NCBI GenBank assembly: GCA_031285105.1
Contig: JAITWV010000322.1
Location: 1-5,371, forward strand
Length of the DNA: 5,371 bases
Direction of reading: 5' to 3'
Source of the DNA: Streptococcaceae bacterium
Lineage (GTDB): Bacteria; Bacillota; Bacilli; Lactobacillales; Streptococcaceae
Of this stretch, positions 1 to 3,985 are shown one piece after another; positions within the stretch are counted from its first letter, which is position 1, and every line of letters starts with the position of its first letter. Made by a program: the position numbers and the translations under genes. The notes beneath the pieces are model-generated. The model did no database searches and had not been told where the DNA came from. It was given only the letters and a program-made list of their open reading frames with translations.

Positions 1-44
1 TAAAAATCCATTACTCGTTTTCTTAAATCTGGGCTGTAAGTCAT
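1..44 (-). CDS. IS630-like transposase, N-terminal fragment (runs off the window)
   Basis: The minus strand reads ATG at 44-42 and then M-T-Y-S-P-D-L-R-K-R-V-M-D-F before the window edge. A Shine-Dalgarno-like AAGGAG lies at plus-strand positions 52-57, a suitable distance upstream of this start. The 'YSxDLRKRV' opening is typical of the helix-turn-helix N-terminus of IS630-family transposases, which cut and paste DNA into TA dinucleotides. Only 14 codons are visible, so the DDE catalytic domain and intactness cannot be judged. The gene is divergent from all the others here and abuts a truncated regulator, which fits an insertion into that regulator. The family call rests on a short motif and is moderately secure. 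Confidence 0.7.
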   Translation of the reverse strand, partial: MTYSPDLRKRVMDF

Positions 45-96
45 CTGAACTCTCCTTGTGATTGATGATTCTAGCATAACAGAAGGTGGTCTTGTT
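1..96. mobile_element. End of an IS630-like insertion sequence (junction approximate)
   Basis: The transposase start at 44 and the first base that must belong to the LytTR gene (about 98) bracket a short non-coding stretch of the size expected for an IS terminus. IS630-family elements target TA. The TA at 97-98 is an attractive junction because the regulator frame then continues as AAA AAC GGA (K-N-G), a plausible register for the start of the retained LytTR domain. TA at 72-73 or 77-78 are alternatives. The other end of the element is outside the window, so the terminal inverted repeat and target duplication cannot be verified. The right boundary given is an inference. Confidence 0.5.
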
Positions 97-358
97 TAAA
101 AACGGATTAGCTATATATACAACAGATGGAACATTTGAAATGAATATCTCCATGGAAGATTTAATCACTCAGTTGAATGGGTCGTTCGTACAAACACATA
201 CTAGCTTTATCGTGAATATGAAGTACATTGTTGGAGTAGTCAACCAGAATGTTTTGCTCCTTACCAAAGACAAAGCTGAAGTCAAAATACCTTTATCAAG
301 AAAGTATATTAAGCAAGCAACCGTCAAAATATTTGCACGATTAGGAGGGGCAATCTAA
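86..358 (+). pseudogene. LytTR-family response regulator, 5'-truncated (DNA-binding domain only)
   Basis: The reading frame gives about 90 residues that match a LytTR DNA-binding domain. They include the central F-V-Q-T-H-T-S-F-I-V-N-M-K-Y-I block (residues 34-48, equivalent to the family's FxRxHxSxxVNxxxI) and the C-terminal I-P-L-S-R-K-Y block (68-74). LytTR domains bind direct repeats as in AgrA, ComE and BlpR. A full regulator is about 240-250 residues with an N-terminal phospho-acceptor receiver. Here the receiver and the first LytTR strand are absent and the frame is closed upstream by a stop at 77-79, next to IS630-like sequence. The only starts are weak: GTG at 86 without a proper ribosome site, or TTG at 92 with AAGG 5 bases before it. 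A free LytTR domain might still be made, but a disrupted gene is more likely. The stop overlaps the next kinase start (TAATG), as in a normal regulator-kinase operon. Confidence 0.8.
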
Positions 359-1647
359 TGGTACAAATATTGGCTCTAATTAGCCTACCTGTTAATTATT
401 TATTTCTGCATTACTTTTTTAGACAAGAACAAAGAAAACTGTTTTCTGTTTATAATGGCATTTTATTATTACAAATGATTCTGTACCTGCCTCTGGTTAA
501 TTTTGTAGGAATGAACTATTTCTTTTTGTATAATTTGATTAACTCAGCAACCTATATATCTATGTCGGGACTTGCCAATCAAAGGAAACTTACCTTTGTT
601 GCGTTTTGGTACTTTCCAATTATTGGAGTAAGTATATTAGCTGAAATGTCTGGCAACATTTTAGCTAATACAATCATACGAACCAGCTACAATTTTAATG
701 AAAACTGGGGGTATCATATTCTTGGGTTTTCCCTTGGCTGGATGATTCAGTTTTTTGGGATATATTTATTACGAAAACTCGTCAATTTGTATGATGGTGC
801 AGATTCTAAAACTCGAAAATGGAATAATGTAGTTGTGTTGGCAATGTTTATCTTCTCTGTATTAATCACAATGCTAATATTTGGTACCGACCCTACGTTA
901 CTGACGAGGATGACTATTAGAACAACGATATCTTTAGTAGTGATAGCTGTTTTGGTTGGGTTGTCCCTTTATTACCTAAAACAGTCGAATAACCATTTTA
1001 AGGAACATGAACAATTAAGATTACAGAAAAATGTGATAGAAACTGAGATTTTGCAGTTCAAAAAGCAAAGTGAAATGGATGAAAAGTTGAAAGTGATTCG
1101 CCATGACTTACGAAATCATTTTCTAGTATTAAACTCCTTACTAGAAGATAAAGACTACGAAGAAGCCAAAGAATACCTGAAAGAGCAAATTAGTCCTGCG
1201 AAAACTCAGATTGAGGATAATTACTCAGAAAACACAGTGTTGAATTATTTTCTCATTGAAAAGAAAAAAGTAGCTACTGAAAGTGGGATTGAATTTGAAG
1301 TTGACTCGAAAATTCCATCGGATGTAGATTTGCCAATGGAAATTTTTTCGGTTATTTTAGGGAATGCTCTCGATAATGCACTAAATGCTTCGTTAAGATT
1401 GCCTGTTGATACTGAAAGAAAAATCAACTTGAAAATCGGCGTAAGCGAGAGAAATCTCATTATTAAAATTAGAAACTACTACGACAACCAAGAAATGGTA
1501 ACGAGAAAACAGCGAAAAGAAAAAGAGGGCATTGGTAGAAAGTCTATCCTAGAATATGTAACTCGTTTAGGTGGCATGGTTCAGGAAAATGAAAATGGGA
1601 ATACTTATGAAGTAGAGATTATCCTATTCAATCTATTTCCTGCTTAA
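358..1647 (+). CDS. HPK10 (AgrC/ComD-like) sensor histidine kinase 1
   Basis: This 429-residue membrane kinase has six or seven hydrophobic segments in residues 1-208 (roughly 3-21, 31-50, 51-72, 78-97, 118-139, 156-174, 186-208), then a short coiled linker and a cytoplasmic GHKL catalytic domain. The H-box is R-H-D-L-R-N-H with phospho-acceptor His249. The N-box is L-G-N-A-L-D-N-A-L-N-A-S with Asn336 and Asn340, and the G-box is E-G-I-G-R-K-S at 390-396. All key residues are present, so it should be active. By family, such kinases detect secreted peptides at the membrane and phosphorylate a LytTR response regulator. The start ATG at 358 has GGAGG at 344-348 and overlaps the upstream regulator stop by one base, so the two were translationally coupled. 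Because the IS separates this gene from its original promoter, its present expression is uncertain. Confidence 0.92.
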   Translation: MVQILALISLPVNYLFLHYFFRQEQRKLFSVYNGILLLQMILYLPLVNFVGMNYFFLYNLINSATYISMSGLANQRKLTFVAFWYFPIIGVSILAEMSGNILANTIIRTSYNFNENWGYHILGFSLGWMIQFFGIYLLRKLVNLYDGADSKTRKWNNVVVLAMFIFSVLITMLIFGTDPTLLTRMTIRTTISLVVIAVLVGLSLYYLKQSNNHFKEHEQLRLQKNVIETEILQFKKQSEMDEKLKVIRHDLRNHFLVLNSLLEDKDYEEAKEYLKEQISPAKTQIEDNYSENTVLNYFLIEKKKVATESGIEFEVDSKIPSDVDLPMEIFSVILGNALDNALNASLRLPVDTERKINLKIGVSERNLIIKIRNYYDNQEMVTRKQRKEKEGIGRKSILEYVTRLGGMVQENENGNTYEVEIILFNLFPA

Positions 1648-1657
1648 GTAGAAAATC

Positions 1658-1690
1658 AAAGTGTCTTTCAGATGGAAAGGTACTTTTTTT
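1658..1690 (+). terminator. Rho-independent terminator after kinase 1
   Basis: The arms 1658-1669 and 1675-1686 pair over 12 positions (two G-U wobbles) around the loop AGATG, with a run of eight T at 1683-1690 partly within the arm. It begins 10 bases after the kinase 1 stop and ends just before the next operator, separating the two kinase genes into distinct transcription units. Confidence 0.8.
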
Positions 1691-1691
1691 C

Positions 1692-1725
1692 GGTCAAAAT
1701 TAACAAATCGCTTGTAAAAATCAAC
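1692..1725 (+). promoter_or_regulatory. LytTR-type direct-repeat operator upstream of kinase 2
   Basis: Repeat 1 is GGTCAAAATTAAC (1692-1704) and repeat 2 is TGTAAAAATCAAC (1713-1725), 21 bp start to start, about two helical turns on one DNA face. This is the most degenerate of three operators with the same layout in the window (the others are at 3135 and 3877). The repeat spacing matches AgrA/ComE/BlpR sites (9-bp repeats with a 12-bp spacer). Which LytTR protein binds is inferred. Confidence 0.75.
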
Positions 1726-1751
1726 ATATTTTCTAATGATTTATTCATCTC

Positions 1752-1760
1752 TGTTACTAT
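1752..1760 (+). promoter_or_regulatory. Extended -10 promoter of kinase 2
   Basis: TGtTACTAT has an extended -10 TG and a -10 hexamer at 1755-1760, which begins 42 bp after the start of operator repeat 2. No TTGACA-like -35 is seen about 17 bp upstream, which fits an activator-dependent promoter. A transcript would start near 1767 and leave a leader of about 44 nt. Confidence 0.65.
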
Positions 1761-1800
1761 AACCCTGATAGAGTCGATTGGAAAAACAGGATTTAGGAAA

Positions 1801-1807
1801 GGGAGGA
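1801..1807 (+). promoter_or_regulatory. Ribosome binding site that decides the kinase 2 start
   Basis: GGGAGGA lies just before ATG at 1811. An in-frame TTG at 1778 would add 11 residues, but it has no ribosome site and sits only about 11 bases after the predicted transcript start. The ATG also aligns the N-terminus with that of kinase 1. Confidence 0.8.
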
Positions 1808-1810
1808 TAT

Positions 1811-3106
1811 ATGCTATTTCAAACATTAGGATTCATAAATTTGCTCTTTGACTTAGTTGGAGGATATTATTTTTTCTATAAAAACGAAAAGAAAGATTTT
1901 TTACCCTTTCATTTACTTTTGATAATAGTCCTTACGATTTATTTGCCAATGCAATGGATATTGGGTGTGCAATATTTCATGATTGCCAATATTATTACTG
2001 GGCTTATTATTTATTTGCTTACTGCATTAGGGAACGGTCATAGCTTGGTTAGTAGTATTTTTTGGGGTACATGCGTAAATACGCTCATTAATGTTGTAGA
2101 GTTAGGGGTTCTTCCAATTATCTATTTGATTGCACCAAACCATCAGATTGATTTGGACAATACATATGTGGCACTTTGGCTATATGGCTTGACCTATTTA
2201 CTAAAAGTAGTGAGTATTTTCGTTCTTAAAAGGATTTTTTTCAGGGAAATCAACGAACTTTCCACAGAAACTGTATGGTATACGAAAGTAATAGGATTGG
2301 TATTCGTGATTTTCTCATCCCTTCCCTTTGTAGTGCTTGGGTTAGATGTTTACAGACTCAAAGTCTTTGGTATGAGTGACATTATTATCATAGTTACATA
2401 TGCTTTCTTGACCTTTTCATTACTTTATTATCTAAAGAATACCTTTAGAAGTTCCTATAACTTCCAACGATTGGCATTAGAAAAAGCAATTATCGAATCT
2501 GAAATCGTCAGGTTTAAAAGAAAAAGTGAATGGGATGAAAAAGTGAATATACTTCATCACGACCTGCGGAACCATTTTCTCGCCATTAACTCACTGTTGA
2601 AAGATAAAAAATACGAAGAAATTCAAAAATACCTAGATAAACAAATCATTCTTTCAAACTCACCAGTTGAAGAATCTTATTGCGAAAATTCTGTCCTAAA
2701 TTATTTTCTAGTGGAAAAGAAAAAAATTGCAGACGAACTTGGCATTCTTTTTTCCATTGACACAAGAATACCATCGGATGTGGAGTTACCTTTAGAAGTC
2801 TTTTCAGTCATTTTAGGTAATACTCTAGACAATGCAATAAACGCTTCAACTAGACTACCTATTGGTGTAGAGAAGAAAATTGATTTAAAGGTAAAAGAAA
2901 GCAATGGGAATTTGATAATCAAAATCAGCAATACATTCGATAGGCAAGAAATCATCACTCGAAAAAAACGAAAGGAAAAAGAGGGAATTGGTCGAAAATC
3001 TATTGATGAATATGTTTCTCGTATGGGAGGGATGTATCGAGAAGAGGAAGATGGAGATACCTATAACGTTGAAATTATCCTGTTTAATCTATTCCCAAAG
3101 GAGTAA
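1811..3106 (+). CDS. HPK10 (AgrC/ComD-like) sensor histidine kinase 2, paralogue of kinase 1
   Basis: From ATG at 1811 the product is 431 residues. Hydrophobic segments lie at about 4-23, 33-52, 54-74, 80-108, 118-139, 158-178 and 186-208, followed by a linker helix and a GHKL domain. The H-box is H-H-D-L-R-N-H with phospho-acceptor His250 by alignment. The N-box is G-N-T-L-D-N-A-I-N-A-S with Asn337 and Asn341, and the G-box is E-G-I-G-R-K-S at 391-397. From the catalytic His to the C-terminal F-N-L-F-P the two kinases align over 180 residues without a gap, about 119 identical by hand count. The membrane halves share layout but little sequence. The likely reading is tandem duplication with sensor divergence: two inputs, one response regulator. 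It has its own LytTR-type operator and promoter, so it is probably feedback-controlled. No adjacent response regulator accompanies it. Confidence 0.92.
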   Translation: MLFQTLGFINLLFDLVGGYYFFYKNEKKDFLPFHLLLIIVLTIYLPMQWILGVQYFMIANIITGLIIYLLTALGNGHSLVSSIFWGTCVNTLINVVELGVLPIIYLIAPNHQIDLDNTYVALWLYGLTYLLKVVSIFVLKRIFFREINELSTETVWYTKVIGLVFVIFSSLPFVVLGLDVYRLKVFGMSDIIIIVTYAFLTFSLLYYLKNTFRSSYNFQRLALEKAIIESEIVRFKRKSEWDEKVNILHHDLRNHFLAINSLLKDKKYEEIQKYLDKQIILSNSPVEESYCENSVLNYFLVEKKKIADELGILFSIDTRIPSDVELPLEVFSVILGNTLDNAINASTRLPIGVEKKIDLKVKESNGNLIIKISNTFDRQEIITRKKRKEKEGIGRKSIDEYVSRMGGMYREEEDGDTYNVEIILFNLFPKE

Positions 3107-3135
3107 AAGTCATTTATATGATGGCTTTTTCTTTT
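3105..3135 (+). terminator. Rho-independent terminator after kinase 2
   Basis: AAAAGTCAT (3105-3113) pairs with ATGGCTTTT (3121-3129) with one G-U wobble around a 7-base loop, followed by a T-rich tail to 3135. It overlaps the last two bases of the stop codon and the first base of the next operator, so the spacing is very tight. Confidence 0.75.
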
Positions 3136-3168
3136 GTCAAAATTGACGGATTTCATGTCAAAATCAAC
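3135..3168 (+). promoter_or_regulatory. LytTR-type direct-repeat operator upstream of the sortase
   Basis: TGTCAAAATTGAC (3135-3147) and TGTCAAAATCAAC (3156-3168) are 21 bp apart start to start and differ at only two positions. The flank ACATATTTT after repeat 2 is shared exactly with the kinase 2 operator. This is the same architecture as the sites at 1692 and 3877. Confidence 0.85.
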
Positions 3169-3194
3169 ATATTTTGAGAATTATTTTTCCCACG

Positions 3195-3203
3195 TGGTAA
3201 CAT
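3195..3203 (+). promoter_or_regulatory. Extended -10 promoter of the sortase gene
   Basis: TGgTAACAT has its hexamer at 3198-3203, 42 bp after the start of operator repeat 2, exactly as in the two sister promoters. The hexamer is weak and has no -35 partner, which suggests dependence on an activator. A start near 3210 gives a leader of about 40 nt. Confidence 0.65.
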
Positions 3204-3249
3204 TTATTTGCTATTAAAATAACTAGCGATTAAATGGAGTTAGAACGAA

Positions 3250-3825
3250 ATGAAGAAAAAAGTAATAAAGTGGTTTGCAGGAGCTTGTTGTTTTGCATTT
3301 GGAATATCATTGATAGTAACAGATATTTACGTACATATTCTACTAGCATACAACGCAATTATATCAGATAAAATCAATTATATCGTAGATGAAAAATCTT
3401 TTACTTATCGACCAAGTTCCATTGTGGTTGGAAATGTCAGCATAGATTTTTTGGAAGATGGTCGAGATAAATTTCAAGATTATATAGATTCTTCTGGTTT
3501 TACCAACACTTGTACTTTTGGTGGCACAGATGTTTTCTCGGGTACAGATGGTCTGAATACTGCAATCGGTGGACATAATCCTGGTGTGTTCCATTGGCTT
3601 GTTGGCACTTCCATCGGAGCAAGAATGATAGTGACAGATAATGATGGTATTTCTTACGAATATTATTTGAAAGAAAAACTGTTTACGGATGACAAAGGAA
3701 ATGACTTAAAGGGTTCAGATAAGAACTTTTATGACTTTTTAACTGGAAAAGGAGATGAAGAAAGGATTACTATCATGTATTGTGTCGATGATGACAGAGA
3801 GTCCTTGATATTTGTTCCAGTATAA
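3250..3825 (+). CDS. Sortase-like cysteine transpeptidase, atypical, membrane-anchored
   Basis: This 191-residue protein has a basic N-terminus (MKKKVIKW) and one membrane segment at about 9-33, then an extracellular sortase-type domain. The putative catalytic set is His109 in G-G-H-N-P-G, Cys178 in T-I-M-Y-C and Arg183 in D-D-R-E-S. The His-Cys spacing of 69 residues is close to that of Staphylococcus SrtA (64), and the strand I-V-T-D-N-D-G-I-S-Y-E-Y matches the sortase 'D-x-D-G-x-x-Y' hairpin. Sortases cleave a C-terminal sorting motif and join the protein to the cell wall or another protein. Oddities are TIMYC in place of the usual TLxTC, an Arg only five residues after Cys, and a very short C-terminus, so its motif specificity may not be LPXTG. 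It lies directly before a secreted surface protein under the same type of operator, its likely substrate. ATG at 3250 has GGAG at 3236-3239. Its class is not assigned. Confidence 0.82.
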   Translation: MKKKVIKWFAGACCFAFGISLIVTDIYVHILLAYNAIISDKINYIVDEKSFTYRPSSIVVGNVSIDFLEDGRDKFQDYIDSSGFTNTCTFGGTDVFSGTDGLNTAIGGHNPGVFHWLVGTSIGARMIVTDNDGISYEYYLKEKLFTDDKGNDLKGSDKNFYDFLTGKGDEERITIMYCVDDDRESLIFVPV

Positions 3826-3829
3826 ATTA

Positions 3830-3863
3830 AAAAATCGCTTTTCAGCAATGATCAGCGATTTTT
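3830..3863 (+). terminator. Hairpin terminator after the sortase gene
   Basis: AAAAATCGCT (3830-3839) pairs perfectly with AGCGATTTTT (3854-3863). The 14-base loop can fold further through TCA/TGA closing a GCAA tetraloop. The T run is short (five). The A-rich left side would let it work in either direction. It starts five bases after the stop codon. Confidence 0.75.
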
Positions 3864-3876
3864 AAATTTCCTGAAA

Positions 3877-3910
3877 TGTCAAAATCGACACATTCCTTGT
3901 CATTTTCGAC
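3877..3910 (+). promoter_or_regulatory. LytTR-type direct-repeat operator upstream of the surface protein
   Basis: TGTCAAAATCGAC (3877-3889) and TGTCATTTTCGAC (3898-3910) are 21 bp apart start to start. Each also reads as a TGTC-N6-GACA dyad. Repeat 2 is further part of a larger inverted repeat extending to 3925, which is absent from the two sister operators. Confidence 0.82.
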
Positions 3911-3925
3911 ATATTGAAAATGACA
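3898..3925. repeat. Perfect 10-bp inverted repeat overlapping the third operator
   Basis: TGTCATTTTC (3898-3907) and GAAAATGACA (3916-3925) are exact inverse complements separated by 8 bp. The right arm lies in the region where a -35 box would be and could be an extra half-site in the opposite orientation. Lacking a T tract, it does not look like a terminator. Confidence 0.7.
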
Positions 3926-3936
3926 ACAATTCGCCA

Positions 3937-3945
3937 TGCTATCAT
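3937..3945 (+). promoter_or_regulatory. Extended -10 promoter of the surface protein gene
   Basis: TGcTATCAT has its hexamer at 3940-3945, beginning 42 bp after the start of operator repeat 2. It is the best -10 match of the three. No -35 is seen. A start near 3952 gives a leader of about 34 nt with GGAGG at 3976-3980. Confidence 0.68.
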
Positions 3946-3985
3946 GTTTGTTGTATTAAATATAGTAAAAAATATGGAGGAAATT

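Noticed and set aside
281..330. Two GTCAAAAT copies at 281 and 323, 42 bp (twice 21) apart, as another operator before kinase 1
   Set aside because: They lie in the LytTR coding region, lack the RAC half of the motif, and the expected -10 position (about 364-369) falls inside kinase 1 with no -10 match.
1778..1810. TTG start giving a longer kinase 2
   Set aside because: It has no ribosome site, while the ATG at 1811 has a strong one and matches the paralogue's N-terminus.
2701..2958. Minus-strand ORF inside kinase 2 (and a counterpart at 1245-1460 inside kinase 1)
   Set aside because: Both are antisense shadows of the conserved GHKL coding region; their similarity to each other merely mirrors the similarity of the kinases.
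3155..3217. Short ORF of 20 codons starting M-S-K-S-T-Y in the gap before the sortase, a possible pheromone gene
   Set aside because: Its start is the operator repeat itself and the -10 box lies inside it, so the promoter could not transcribe it whole; there is no good ribosome site or leader motif. The similar start of a 13-codon ORF at 3876-3917 is just the shared repeat.
3364..3594. Minus-strand ORF inside the sortase gene
   Set aside because: It is antisense to the sortase domain including the catalytic His region, with no ribosome site or homology.
1692..3910. The six repeats as a CRISPR-like or transposon-end array
   Set aside because: They occur as pairs at fixed distance before three promoters, not as a regular array, and no spacer or target-duplication pattern is present.
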